A DNA stretch of 64,000 bases, taken from contig NZ_CP110396.1 of NCBI RefSeq assembly GCF_029910215.1, positions 2,480,001 to 2,544,000 on the forward strand. The letters are read 5' to 3'. Position numbers and translations under genes: made by a program. The notes beneath the pieces are model-generated. The model was not told where the DNA came from and made no database searches. It saw only the letters and a list, made by a program, of their open reading frames with translations. The DNA comes from Paraburkholderia sp. D15. GTDB lineage: Bacteria > Pseudomonadota > Gammaproteobacteria > Burkholderiales > Burkholderiaceae. Of the stretch, positions 25,344 through 34,418 are shown in pieces. Each line of letters starts with the position of its first letter. Position 1 is the first letter of the stretch.

Positions 25344-25934
25344 ATGAAGTACCGACTGCTTGCAGCGTCGGCTGTTCTGGCCGTGGCCGCTTGCGCCAAC
25401 AATCCATCGTCAAGTTCCGTGGTGCGCATGTGCGACGACCACGGTTGCGCCGACCGCCCGAAAAATCAAATCCCGCCCGACGCTACCAGCAGCGCGCGCG
25501 ACACCGACACGGACGGGCGCATCGCCGCCCTGAAAGCAGCCGGGGAGACCAGCCCGCGCGCCGCCTACGATTTGGGCCTGCGCTATTTCCGCGGCGACGG
25601 CGTGCGCCAGGACAGCTACCAGGCGCTCGTCTGGATGCGCAAGGCCGCCGAGGGCGGCGATCTGCCCGCGCAGAAAGCGCTCGGCACCTTCTATCTGTTC
25701 GGCCTCGAAGAGATGGGCTCGGACCCGCGCGAAGCGGAGAAGTGGCTGCTGATCGCCGCGGGCCGCGGCGACAAGGAGTCGGCGAAGCTGCTCGAACAGG
25801 CGCGCGCCGCCAAAAAATCCGACGAGGAGTATTACCGCTGGCAGAACGACATGCGCGCGCTGTACTCGGGCTACTGGTATTCGACGTACCCATATCGGGG
25901 TTACTGGCGCGAACAGGTCTGGTACGGGTATTGA
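25344..25934 (+). CDS. Lipoprotein with Sel1-like repeats
   Basis: 196 residues. A lipoprotein signal (MKYRLLAASAVLAVAAC, lipid attached to Cys17) is followed by a low-complexity linker and two Sel1-type repeats: AAYDLGLRYFRGDGVRQDS and AQKALGTFYLFGLEEMGSD. The C-terminus is rich in Tyr and Trp (YWYSTYPYRGYW). Sel1 repeats serve protein contacts at the envelope. A second lipoprotein gene of the CsgG family follows after 87 bp, so the two may act together. Confidence 0.85.
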   Translation: MKYRLLAASAVLAVAACANNPSSSSVVRMCDDHGCADRPKNQIPPDATSSARDTDTDGRIAALKAAGETSPRAAYDLGLRYFRGDGVRQDSYQALVWMRKAAEGGDLPAQKALGTFYLFGLEEMGSDPREAEKWLLIAAGRGDKESAKLLEQARAAKKSDEEYYRWQNDMRALYSGYWYSTYPYRGYWREQVWYGY

Positions 25935-26021
25935 TCCGCGCGACGAAAAAGGCCGCGGCCGACGGGCGATACACGACGCTGCGAGCCGGCACTTGATCCA
26001 CTTCACTAAGCACATCGACAC

Positions 26022-26849
26022 ATGAACTCAGATTCCACATATCGGGGCATCAAGGGCGGACTCTCGATCGTTTTGATCGGCATCCTCAGCGCTTGCGGCG
26101 GCATGGTTTCCACCGGCGGACAAAGCGCGGGCGTCTCGGGCGCGGCCGGCGGCGCGGTGAGCGCCGGCGCCGATGAAACGCTCGAACGCTGCACGGCGCC
26201 GCTCGGCACGATCGCCGTCGACGACGGCCGCAACGCCGACTGGTTCGGCCCGTTCGGCAGCGCCACCCAGGTCACGACGATCGAGCCGCTGTTGCGTCTT
26301 GCCGTCCAGCAGTCGAACTGCTTCGTGATCACGTCGATCGGCAATCAGAAGACCGACGCGCGGCTGTCGCGCATCACGTCGCTGCAACGCAATTCGGACG
26401 AATACCGCGCGGGTTCGAAACAGCAGAAAGGCCAGCGGGTGGCCGCGGACTACTACATGGAGCCGCAGATCGTCATCAACGATTCGGCGATCGGCGGCGT
26501 GTCCGGCGTGATCGGCGGATTGATCGGCGGCAATGCGCTCGGCAAGCTCGCGGGCGGCATGCAGTCGAAGGCATCGGTCGTCACGTTGACGCTGTTCGAC
26601 GTGCGCTCGGCCGTGCAGATTTCGGCGGCCGAGGGCAATTCCACGGCCACCAATTACGGTGCCGCGCTGGCCGGTCTCGGCCCGGGCGTGGGCGGCGGCC
26701 TCGGCGGTTTTTCGAAGACGCCGGAAGGCAAGGCGACCGTGGCCGCATTCATCGACGCCTACAACAAGATGGTCGTGGCGTTGCGCAGCTACAAGGCGCA
26801 GGACGTCAAGGGCGGGTTGGGACGCGGCGGGCAGTTGCAGGTCAACTGA
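26022..26849 (+). CDS. CsgG/HfaB-family lipoprotein
   Basis: 275 residues with a lipoprotein signal (SIVLIGILSACGG, Cys near residue 25). The CsgG fold is suggested by a predicted N-terminal strand region, FVITSIGNQKTDARLSRI and AADYYMEPQIVINDSAIG, followed by a long glycine-rich membrane-like insertion (GGVSGVIGGLIGGNALGKLA) and VTLTLFDVRSAVQISAAEGN. CsgG in curli systems is an outer-membrane secretion pore; no curli subunit or other csg gene is present, so this is an orphan member of unknown cargo. Its end overlaps the convergent lysR stop by 8 bp. Confidence 0.85.
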   Translation: MNSDSTYRGIKGGLSIVLIGILSACGGMVSTGGQSAGVSGAAGGAVSAGADETLERCTAPLGTIAVDDGRNADWFGPFGSATQVTTIEPLLRLAVQQSNCFVITSIGNQKTDARLSRITSLQRNSDEYRAGSKQQKGQRVAADYYMEPQIVINDSAIGGVSGVIGGLIGGNALGKLAGGMQSKASVVTLTLFDVRSAVQISAAEGNSTATNYGAALAGLGPGVGGGLGGFSKTPEGKATVAAFIDAYNKMVVALRSYKAQDVKGGLGRGGQLQVN

Positions 26850-27753
26850 GCGGCGCGAGGGCGACCGCCGCCGGCAGATGCGCCGCGATCGTTTCGGCGA
26901 TGATGTCCTTCAGCCGCCGCACCGCCGGTTCCAGACCACGCGCGCCGTCGTGCATCGACACCTGCAGGACCGGTGCGCGCACCGTGGGCAGCGCGAGCGC
27001 GTCGCCCACCACCTGAAGCCGCTCGGGCAAACCCGTCGCGGTACGCAATGTCACGCCGAGGCCCGCTTCGACCGCGGCCCACAAACCCGGCAGGCTGGGA
27101 CTCGTGAACGCGATGCGCCACGGCCGTCCCGCTTTATCCAATGCTTCGAGCGCGCGCTGCCGGAAAAAGCACGGCGTATCGAACAGCACCAGCGGCAGCG
27201 GCTCGTTGCCGTCGCTGCGCCACGATCGTTCCGGCTCGGCCGGTCCAATCCACACCAGATCGACCGTGCCGACCGGCTCGGCATCGGCACGCGCTTCCTG
27301 ACCGAGCGACAGCACCAGATCGAGCTCGCCCTTGTCGAGCTTTTCCAGCAGCCGCCGGTTACCTTCGACCACTGCTTCGATCCGCACCGCCGGATGCGCG
27401 CGCTTGAAGCGGCCGAGCACGGTGGGCAGCCACGTCTCCGCGAAGTCGGCGGGAAAGCCGATCCGCACCAGACCGTCGATCGCGAAACCGCGCACCGCCG
27501 CGACCGCTTCGTCGTTGAGTTCCAGAATGCGCCGCGCGTAGGCGAGCATCACGTCGCCGGCGGCGGTCAGCGCGAGGCCGCGGCCCTGCTTCTGGAACAG
27601 CGCTTCGCCGACCAGCTCCTCGATCTTGCGCAACTGCTGGCTGACCGCCGACTGCGAGCGCCCCAGCCGACCGGCCGCGCGATTGAAGCTACCGAGCTGC
27701 TGCGCGGTGACGAGCGTGCGCAGCACGTCCATGTCGAGATTGATGCGGTTCAT
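26842..27753 (-). CDS. LysR-family regulator of the MFS transporter
   Basis: 303 residues from the ATG at 27753. N-terminal helix-turn-helix: LGSFNRAAGRLGRSQSAVSQ, QLRKIEELVGEALFQKQGRG; then a LysR effector domain. It is divergent from an MFS gene with 113 bp between the starts, the usual layout for a LysR regulator and its target, and a 9-bp inverted repeat lies in that gap. Confidence 0.9.
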   Translation of the reverse strand: MNRINLDMDVLRTLVTAQQLGSFNRAAGRLGRSQSAVSQQLRKIEELVGEALFQKQGRGLALTAAGDVMLAYARRILELNDEAVAAVRGFAIDGLVRIGFPADFAETWLPTVLGRFKRAHPAVRIEAVVEGNRRLLEKLDKGELDLVLSLGQEARADAEPVGTVDLVWIGPAEPERSWRSDGNEPLPLVLFDTPCFFRQRALEALDKAGRPWRIAFTSPSLPGLWAAVEAGLGVTLRTATGLPERLQVVGDALALPTVRAPVLQVSMHDGARGLEPAVRRLKDIIAETIAAHLPAAVALAPLS

Positions 27754-27788
27754 GGTTCGATTAACCGTTCTGTTTTGCGAAACTGTCG

Positions 27789-27814
27789 AATAAGAAATAT
27801 TCAATTTTCTTATT
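27789..27814. promoter_or_regulatory. Inverted repeat, likely LysR operator
   Basis: AATAAGAAA (27789-27797) and TTTCTTATT (27806-27814) form a perfect 9-bp inverted repeat with an 8-base spacer in the AT-rich gap between divergent lysR and MFS genes. Size and place suit a LysR-type binding site; binding is inference. Confidence 0.55.
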
Positions 27815-27866
27815 ATTCTAGGACGTTTAAGGTTCCCGAATCGAACAATTTCGGGACCTTGATCGC

Positions 27867-29165
27867 GTGACTCCACCTACCGTTCGGCTGTATGGCGCGA
27901 CCGTCGCCAGTTCCAGAATCGGCACGGGTTTCTTCTTTCTGATCAACACCTGGTTGATCGTCGACATCACCGGGCGGGCGTCGAGTGCGGCGCTCAGTCT
28001 GATCATGACGGTGCTGCCCGGCTTGCTGCTATCGCCCGCGATCGGCTTGACGATCGATCGCGGCGATGCGGCGCGTCTCGCGTATCGCGCCGATCTGTTT
28101 CGCTGGGTGATGCCGCTCGCCTACGCCGCGATCTACGCAAGCGGACACGCGAGCGCGCCGCTGGCCTACGCGATCAGCTTTCTCGTCGCGCTCGGCAATG
28201 AAGTTCAGGTGCTCTCGTGGCGTGCGGCGCTGGTGCGCCACGCGGGCGCCGACCAGGTGCTGCGGCTCAACGCGACCACCGTCGTCACCGGACAAACCGG
28301 GCAGATGCTGGGCGCGGCGGCATCGGGCGTCGTGCTGGCATCGATCGGCGCGGCGGCGACGGTAGCTGTCGCGAGCGTCACGTATCTGCTGGCAGCGCTG
28401 TTCGGCTGGCTCACGGCGCGTCGTCTGACGCACGCGGCCGGTCTTCCGGCTCATCTTCCGGCTCATCTTCCTGCACAGTCAGCGCGGCCAGCGGGCACTC
28501 ACGCGAAGCACTATTGGCGCGATCTGCGCGCGGGACTGTCGCACATTGCCGAGCGGCCCGAGATCGCATTTTTCTACGGCCTCTTCGTTGCCAACATGAG
28601 CGTGGTGTTCGGCATGAACGCGATGCTCGCGCCGTTCGTGCGCGAGGAACTGCATCTGGGCGCGGCGGCATTCGGCAAGATCGACGCGGGCTATGCGTTG
28701 GGCGCGATTGCCGGCGGCTTCTTCGTCGTGCGGCTCGCGAATCGTTTCGGCCGGCGCGCGGTGCTGTTGCTGGGTCTCGGCATGGCGGCCCTGTGTTTGC
28801 TGGCGCTGGCGGAATGTCGTGGACAGGTGGGCGCTTTCGCGGCATACGCCGGCCTCGGCGCCTGTTTTCAATCGAGCATCGTCGCGCTGAGCGCCGCGCA
28901 GTGCGCGACCGACGCCGCCTACCAGGGACGCGTCAGCGCCACCTTCAATGCGATGAACGGTCTCGCGGGGCTGATCGTGTACGCGATCGTCGCGGCGAGC
29001 GCCGGACATCACCTGTACCGGCAGATTTACGTGGGGCAGGCGAGCGCACTGGCGTTGCTGATTCCGCTCGTGCTGCTCCTGAGCCGTGCGAGCCGGATCG
29101 CGCGCGGGTTGACGCCCGCGCCGCCGCCAGCGCCTGCCGCATCGTTATCACCGTCTTCTGGTTGA
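27867..29165 (+). CDS. MFS transporter
   Basis: 432 residues starting with GTG at 27867, with about 12 membrane helices in two bundles: the first from GFFFLINTWLIVDITG, and the second after a cytoplasmic loop of about 40 residues at 190-230 that contains GLPAHLPAHLPAQ. The MFS loop-2 motif appears as LTIDRGDAARLAYRAD. Resembles the MFS_3/enterobactin exporter-like group; substrate unknown. Divergent LysR regulator upstream. Confidence 0.88.
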   Translation: MTPPTVRLYGATVASSRIGTGFFFLINTWLIVDITGRASSAALSLIMTVLPGLLLSPAIGLTIDRGDAARLAYRADLFRWVMPLAYAAIYASGHASAPLAYAISFLVALGNEVQVLSWRAALVRHAGADQVLRLNATTVVTGQTGQMLGAAASGVVLASIGAAATVAVASVTYLLAALFGWLTARRLTHAAGLPAHLPAHLPAQSARPAGTHAKHYWRDLRAGLSHIAERPEIAFFYGLFVANMSVVFGMNAMLAPFVREELHLGAAAFGKIDAGYALGAIAGGFFVVRLANRFGRRAVLLLGLGMAALCLLALAECRGQVGAFAAYAGLGACFQSSIVALSAAQCATDAAYQGRVSATFNAMNGLAGLIVYAIVAASAGHHLYRQIYVGQASALALLIPLVLLLSRASRIARGLTPAPPPAPAASLSPSSG

Positions 29166-29247
29166 TGTGCGTGTTGGGCGTTCCTCGCCTCGCAACGCTC
29201 ACGTCGACTTCCAGTTCCTTGACCCGTTCGTTAAATCCCGCTCGCCC

Positions 29248-29778
29248 ATGAAACCCTCCACGATGTTGAAGCTGCTTTTCCCTTTCATGCTGTCCGTGTC
29301 CGCGGCCTTCTTTCCGATCGACTCGCGCGCCGCGGGCGCCCCGGACGATGCCACGCCGGAGGCCATGCTTGCCGGCACGTGGTCGCTGGTCGCGGCGGAT
29401 GTCGTCAAACCCGACGGCACGCGCGCGCGCGACTACGGCGCCGCGCCGGCCGGCATGCTGCAGATCGATCGACAAGGCCGCTACACGCTGCAGATATTCA
29501 AGGCCGAGCGGCCGCGCTTTGCTTCCGGCGACAAGCTGAACGGCACGCCGGCGGAGTACGCGGCGGCATCGTTGGGATCGAGCACGCACTTCGGTACGCT
29601 GAAGGTCGATGCGGCCGCGCATACGCTGACGTTCCACATCGAACGCGCGTCGTTCCCGAATTGGGAAGGGCAAACGCAAGTGAGGCAGTACGAGTTGAAG
29701 GGCGATGAACTCAGCTATCGCGTGACGGCAAGGCCGAATGGCGATGTGCCGATTTCGATCTGGCGCCGGGTGCCGTGA
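29248..29778 (+). CDS. Exported lipocalin-like protein
   Basis: 176 residues from the ATG at 29248, which opens a signal peptide (MLKLLFPFMLSVSAAFFPID, cleaved near SRA or AAG). The mature protein shows the lipocalin-like domain pattern: MLAGTWSLVAADVVKPDGT, GMLQIDRQGRYTLQIFKAER and ELKGDELSYRVTARPNGDVP. Function not known; the family often binds small hydrophobic ligands. Lies 82 bp behind the MFS gene and may be read with it. Confidence 0.82.
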   Translation: MKPSTMLKLLFPFMLSVSAAFFPIDSRAAGAPDDATPEAMLAGTWSLVAADVVKPDGTRARDYGAAPAGMLQIDRQGRYTLQIFKAERPRFASGDKLNGTPAEYAAASLGSSTHFGTLKVDAAAHTLTFHIERASFPNWEGQTQVRQYELKGDELSYRVTARPNGDVPISIWRRVP

Positions 29779-29865
29779 ACGATGCGAGCCTGTGCGCTGG
29801 CAGGTTCGCTTGAGCCTTCAACGATGTTTTGTTACCCGCGTGAAGCGCCCGCGCCGCCAACGCGC

Positions 29866-29941
29866 GGGCGCCGATGAATCGGGTAACCACCCCGGCTCAT
29901 CGGCGCCCAACAGGCATCCACGTCACCCACATCGGTGACGT
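29866..29941. terminator. Two hairpins between convergent genes
   Basis: GGGCGCCGATGA (29866-29877) pairs perfectly with TCATCGGCGCCC (29897-29908), loop 19 bases. A second 8-bp stem, ACGTCACC/GGTGACGT (29920-29941), follows with a 6-base loop. They lie between the convergent lipocalin and S53 peptidase genes and probably end transcription, though no clear U-run follows either stem. Confidence 0.5.
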
Positions 29942-29972
29942 TACGGGTTAACTCGCGCATCCACGCGAGCGC

Positions 29973-31742
29973 TTATTTCGCGAATCCCTTGCTCTTGATG
30001 TACGAGCCCAGCTTCGCGATATCCACGCTGCCCCATCCCGTCGGATAGTCCCAGCCGGCCGCGGCCTTGTAGCCGTAGCCGCCGTAACCGTTGTTGCCCG
30101 ACTTCACGTCGTGCACCAGCGAAGGCGTTGAGCTGATCGCGCTGTACAGACTCGCCGCCGGGAAGCCGAGGTTGTTCGAATTGGCGCTCTGCAGACGAGC
30201 CCACAAGCCGACGAAAATCGGCGATGCGAGACTGGTCCCGCCGATCTGCTGCAACTGGCCGTAGTTGTAGATCATCGCGCCGGTGCTTTGCGCCGCGTCG
30301 AACGAGATGTCCGGCAACAGACGCCGGCTCGGCGTGCCGCTCACCACCGACTGCCACGACGGCTTGCTTTCGTACACGCTATAGCCACCGCCGGTCGCCC
30401 ACAGCTTGCCGTTCTGATCGAGGCCTTCGTTCCACACGGTCTCGCTCGAATACGCGCCGCCCGACCCGGTGTAGAGCGTCGTGCCGCCCACCGCGATCAC
30501 GTTCGGCGACGATGCCGGCCACGACACCGAATAGGTGCTGCCGTCCGGATAGCCGCGGTTGTTGCACTCGTACACGCCTTCGTCGCCCGACGAGACCGAG
30601 AACGTCTGACCTTGCGCGGCGCCGGCCGCGAAGATGCGGTCTTCGGCCTGCAGCGTGCCGTCCGCGTTGGCGTCGGCTTCGCACCAGCCGAGCGACACGT
30701 TGATCACCTTGGCGGTGTCGTCCGATACGGCCTGGTTGAACGCCTGCGTAAGGCCGGTGTTACCCGACGCGCTCTGGTCCGCCATGTAGAACAGCAACTG
30801 CTGCACCGCGCCGCCCGCCGAGCCGACGATCGACTGGCTGTCCAGATCCCATTCGCCCTGGCCGTCCTGGTCGTCGCTGTAGTCGCCGCTCGACGAACCG
30901 GTCTGGATCGTCTGCGTGTTCACCGACGCGAGGTTGTTCGCGCTGGTGAACTGCTGCAGATCCTGCAGCGTTTGCGACACGCCGCCGATCGTGATGATGC
31001 CGACCGTCGTGTTCGCCGCGGTGGGCAGACTGGTCGCGTCATAGATGGTCGGGAACTCGGTCGGATAGTGGGCCTTGGCCGTGCCCGCGGCGAGCGTCTT
31101 CGCGGCCGTGCGGTCGCCGACTTTCAGCAGCGTGTGCGCGCGCGCGACGTTCTGCAGACCGAGCACCGAACCGACGATATCGCCGAGGTTCTGCGGCACC
31201 TGCGCCGCCGCGGTATTCGCGTAGCCGGCCTTGCCGTTCAGTTCGTAGCGCACCAGCGGCGTATTGAATGCCGACTTGACCGCGCCCGCGCTACCGTCGG
31301 CGGAGATCAGCAGACGGTTCGGCGCGACGCGGATGTTGACGAAGCCGTTCTTGCGCAGATGCGCGACGACTTCCTGCACCTGTGCTTCGGTCGGTGCATA
31401 TTGCGCGACGAACTGCCCGCGCTTGAGGAACTTGCCGTATTGCGCGTTGCCCGGCTGATTCACGGCCTGGGCGAACGCCTTCAGCTTCGCTTCGTCGCGC
31501 AGCTTGAGCGTCACCACGATATGCGCGGGTTCGCCGGCTGCGAGTTCAAGCAACGGCGTGGCGCTGAGCGTGCGCGATTGCACCTGCGACGGCGTGATGA
31601 AGGCCTTCGTGTCGGTCGGCGCCCACAGCGTCGACGACGTGGATGCCGCGAACGCGGCGCATGAGGCGAGAGCGAGAGGCAAGGCAACGGCCGCGCGACG
31701 TTTCAGACCGAAAACCCTTCGATTGACGATTGACGCTTTCAA
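29973..31742 (-). CDS. Secreted S53 (sedolisin/kumamolisin-type) peptidase
   Basis: 589 residues. The start is TTG at 31742, supported by AGGAGG six bases upstream. A signal peptide (RRAAVALPLALASCAAFAAS) precedes a pro-kumamolisin activation domain (about 45-190) and the catalytic domain. The catalytic Glu and Asp sit in GEWDLDSQSI (ExxxD), the oxyanion Asp in SVSSGDEGVYEC, and the serine in GGTSLASPIFVGL, so all key residues are present. S53 enzymes are acid-active serine-carboxyl endopeptidases made as zymogens and self-cleaved outside the cell. Monocistronic; divergent from a secreted propeller protein. Confidence 0.93.
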   Translation of the reverse strand: MKASIVNRRVFGLKRRAAVALPLALASCAAFAASTSSTLWAPTDTKAFITPSQVQSRTLSATPLLELAAGEPAHIVVTLKLRDEAKLKAFAQAVNQPGNAQYGKFLKRGQFVAQYAPTEAQVQEVVAHLRKNGFVNIRVAPNRLLISADGSAGAVKSAFNTPLVRYELNGKAGYANTAAAQVPQNLGDIVGSVLGLQNVARAHTLLKVGDRTAAKTLAAGTAKAHYPTEFPTIYDATSLPTAANTTVGIITIGGVSQTLQDLQQFTSANNLASVNTQTIQTGSSSGDYSDDQDGQGEWDLDSQSIVGSAGGAVQQLLFYMADQSASGNTGLTQAFNQAVSDDTAKVINVSLGWCEADANADGTLQAEDRIFAAGAAQGQTFSVSSGDEGVYECNNRGYPDGSTYSVSWPASSPNVIAVGGTTLYTGSGGAYSSETVWNEGLDQNGKLWATGGGYSVYESKPSWQSVVSGTPSRRLLPDISFDAAQSTGAMIYNYGQLQQIGGTSLASPIFVGLWARLQSANSNNLGFPAASLYSAISSTPSLVHDVKSGNNGYGGYGYKAAAGWDYPTGWGSVDIAKLGSYIKSKGFAK

Positions 31743-32348
31743 GTGACCTCCTGAGGTAACCGCGCAAGGAGACGCCCGAATCTACCTTGTGGGTAATTCA
31801 GGTCGAATTGGATAAAGATGAAATGCCGTCTCGCGGCGCAGCTTATGGGTGGTAATTAAGGGGTGCCCGTTTAACTATCGTGGGCGACGCAAAATTACCG
31901 TTCATTACATGAGATCGGCACCTATCCGAATAGATAGGTGATGCGCGGGCGCGTTATTCGTCTTTAAAGGCCGGTTTCGCTTGAAGCGCCTGTTTTATTT
32001 GAGATTTTCGGCGAGATAGGGCTTGCGGGGCCGATGCGAGGCGGCTCCGGGAAGGCAATCGAGGTGAAACTCTAATTAATAATTTTGATCAGTATCATTC
32101 CATTTTAATTACAGAATAATTTCATTTGTATTCTGATAGGGGAATGACCGGATTGGTATTTATATTTGAATGTGAAAAGCAATGCGTAAAAGAGGATATC
32201 GATTTTTTACCGATTTTCGAAAAGATGAATTGCAATTTTTTCCATCATTTCGAGTCTCTGGCGGCGAGTCGCCATGCATAATTATGCGAAATACACCATG
32301 GCAATTTCTTCTCGCCAATCATCAACTTTTCATATGTGGAGAGGTACA
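31743..32348. other. AT-rich divergent promoter region with two inverted repeats
   Basis: No credible gene; the plus-strand frame at 32182-32385 lacks a ribosome binding site and family signs. Inverted repeats: CACCTATC/GATAGGTG at 31919-31940 (6-base spacer) and CAGAATA/TATTCTG at 32112-32135 (10-base spacer). Both are fit to be operators for the peptidase or propeller gene. AT-rich at 32060-32250. Confidence 0.55.
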
Positions 32349-34307
32349 TTGTCAAAGAGGAATGTCCGGAGAGCGTTGGTCGTGATCAAGCGTCGTTTGC
32401 ACACAGCATTCCTTCTCGCGGCGTTCGCCGCGTTCGCGCTATTCGCGCAGAACAGTCGCGCGCAGTACAGCACCGACTGGCTCGCCAACACCTTCGGCAC
32501 ACTCGCCACGCATGTCGGCAACACCGCGCGCTCGCTCTGGGTCGCGCCGGAAGGCGTCGTCTACACGGCGTCGCTGTGGGACGAGAACGAAGGCGGCGTC
32601 GCGATCTACCAGAACGGCAAAAGCGCCGGCTCGATCGGCGCGCACGCCGATTTCCAGGGCAGCGCGATTACCGGCAACGCCACCTCGATCTTCGCGGCCC
32701 TGCAGTACAACCGCTCGTTCGGCAGCGGCTCGGTGGGGCGCTACAACCGCGCGACGCAGACGCGCGATCTGGTGATTCCGGTCAGCACGTGGACCGCCGT
32801 GCAGCACGCCGACGTGATCACCGGTCTCGCGACCGCGGGCTCGCTGCTCTATGCGAGCGACGTGCTCGGCAATCGCGTTCGCGTGTACACCACCGACGGC
32901 GTCTGGCAACGCGACATCGCGGTGGCGAGTCCCGGCGCGCTCGCGCTCGACGGCGCGGGCAACCTGTGGGTCGCGCAACAGAACGCGGCGGCGATCGTGG
33001 AATTCAGTCCGGCCGGCGCAACCTTGAACACGATCCAGATGCCCGCCGCGTCGCGTCCGTCGGCGTTGTATTTCGACGCGGCGTCGGGCCAACTGCTGGT
33101 CGGCGACCAGGGTCCGGACATGAACATCAAGCTGTACAGCATCGTGGGCGCGCCGGCGCTCGTCGGCACATTCGGCGTTCAGGGCGGTTATCTCGACACC
33201 ACCAGCGGCATCAAAGGGCAGGTCGGCGACAAGCGCTTCACCCGCGTGGTGGGCATCGGCAAGGACGCGAGCGGCAACCTGTACGTGCTCAACAATCCGT
33301 GGGGCGGCAGTTGGGACATGGGGCGCAACGGCGCGACCGACCTGCATATGTACGACGTCAACGGCAATCTGCAATGGAAGCTGCAGGCGCTGAACTTCGA
33401 GGCCGTCGGCGCGCCGGACCCGCTCACGGACGCCGCTTACTTCTACAGCGGCGCGCATGTCTACACCGGCACGGCGGGCGGCAGCTTCGTCGCGAATACG
33501 GTGGACCCGTTCACGTATCCGTCCGACCCGCGGCTGAACATGAACGACACGCAACGCGACGAACACTTCGGCCAGCTCGTCGCGGTGGGCGGCAACCGGA
33601 TCCTCGTCGCGTCCGGGCAGAACCCGGCCGTTTTCTACTTCTATCACTTCAACGCCGCGAGCGGCTACATCGCGATTCCCGACGGCGCGTTGCCGGGCAC
33701 GCTGTTCAATACCGATCGGCCGGTGACGGGCGGTTTCTGCATCGACAGCCGGGGCGATGTGTGGGCCGGGCTCGACCGCACCAATCACATCTACCACTAT
33801 CCGTTGACGGGTTTCGACGGCACCGGCAAACCGCTGTGGGGACCGGCCGTCACGATCTCCATTCCGCAGACTATCCGGCCGCTCACGCGCATCGTCTATC
33901 TGCCCGAGAGCGACACGATGATTCTCGTGCAGGGCATTGCCGGCAGTTGGGACTGGACGGCGATGCAATCGCGCATCGAGGTCTATCACGGCTGGAGCGC
34001 GGGCAATACGACGAAACCTTCGCCGGTGATCAACCTCACCAGCGCGAATCCGAAGTCGATCACGGCTGCCGGCAATTATCTGTTCGTCGGCTACGTGCAC
34101 ACCGTGCCGAATATCGACGCGTTCAATCTGACCACCGGGCAGCTCGACACCACGCTGATCAATTCGAGCCCCGGCACCGTGGATGTGGGCAACGACGTCG
34201 ATTCCATGTACGGCCTGCGCGCGTATCTGCGCGCGGCGGGCGAGTACGTGATCACCAAGGACAACTACAACGGGTCGAGCATGGTGGTGTATCGCTGGAC
34301 GCCTTGA
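32349..34307 (+). CDS. Secreted NHL/beta-propeller-type protein
   Basis: 652 residues from the TTG at 32349, chosen for GGAGAGG five bases upstream; a GTG at 32382 is possible. A basic start with RR and a hydrophobic stretch (LLAAFAAFALFAQNSRA) forms a signal peptide. The mature part has repeated propeller-type strands such as GALALDGAGNLWVAQQNAAA, IGKDASGNLYVLNNPWG and FCIDSRGDVWAGLDRTNH, typical of NHL/SMP-30-like propellers. No catalytic motif seen. Role unknown; perhaps binding or an extracellular enzyme. Ends inside an 8-bp tandem repeat. Confidence 0.8.
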   Translation: MSKRNVRRALVVIKRRLHTAFLLAAFAAFALFAQNSRAQYSTDWLANTFGTLATHVGNTARSLWVAPEGVVYTASLWDENEGGVAIYQNGKSAGSIGAHADFQGSAITGNATSIFAALQYNRSFGSGSVGRYNRATQTRDLVIPVSTWTAVQHADVITGLATAGSLLYASDVLGNRVRVYTTDGVWQRDIAVASPGALALDGAGNLWVAQQNAAAIVEFSPAGATLNTIQMPAASRPSALYFDAASGQLLVGDQGPDMNIKLYSIVGAPALVGTFGVQGGYLDTTSGIKGQVGDKRFTRVVGIGKDASGNLYVLNNPWGGSWDMGRNGATDLHMYDVNGNLQWKLQALNFEAVGAPDPLTDAAYFYSGAHVYTGTAGGSFVANTVDPFTYPSDPRLNMNDTQRDEHFGQLVAVGGNRILVASGQNPAVFYFYHFNAASGYIAIPDGALPGTLFNTDRPVTGGFCIDSRGDVWAGLDRTNHIYHYPLTGFDGTGKPLWGPAVTISIPQTIRPLTRIVYLPESDTMILVQGIAGSWDWTAMQSRIEVYHGWSAGNTTKPSPVINLTSANPKSITAAGNYLFVGYVHTVPNIDAFNLTTGQLDTTLINSSPGTVDVGNDVDSMYGLRAYLRAAGEYVITKDNYNGSSMVVYRWTP

Positions 34308-34329
34308 TGCCTTGACGCCTTGACGCCTT
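34298..34329 (+). repeat. 8-bp tandem repeat across a stop codon
   Basis: Four head-to-tail copies of GACGCCTT (the second reads GATGCCTT). The first copy ends the propeller gene, whose TGA stop spans the junction of copies one and two. Confidence 0.8.
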
Positions 34330-34418
34330 GAGGCGGGCGTCCGGACGGGAACGCGCGTCGGCCGGTCGGATAAAATGCGGGCCGCGATGTATTTTTCCGA
34401 ACCCAAGGAGTGGTGTCA

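Noticed and set aside
25344..26849. Curli secretion locus
   Set aside because: Only a CsgG-family protein is present; no CsgA/B, CsgE or CsgF-like gene was seen.
30288..31664. 458-codon plus-strand frame opposite the S53 peptidase
   Set aside because: The minus-strand frame has all catalytic residues; the plus frame has none of any family.
32182..32385. 67-codon frame before the propeller gene
   Set aside because: Overlaps the supported start of the propeller gene, lacks a Shine-Dalgarno and reads like non-coding AT-rich DNA.
32336..34406. Long open frames on both strands over the propeller gene
   Set aside because: They are Arg/Ala-rich without domains; the frame with a signal peptide and propeller repeats is the real one.
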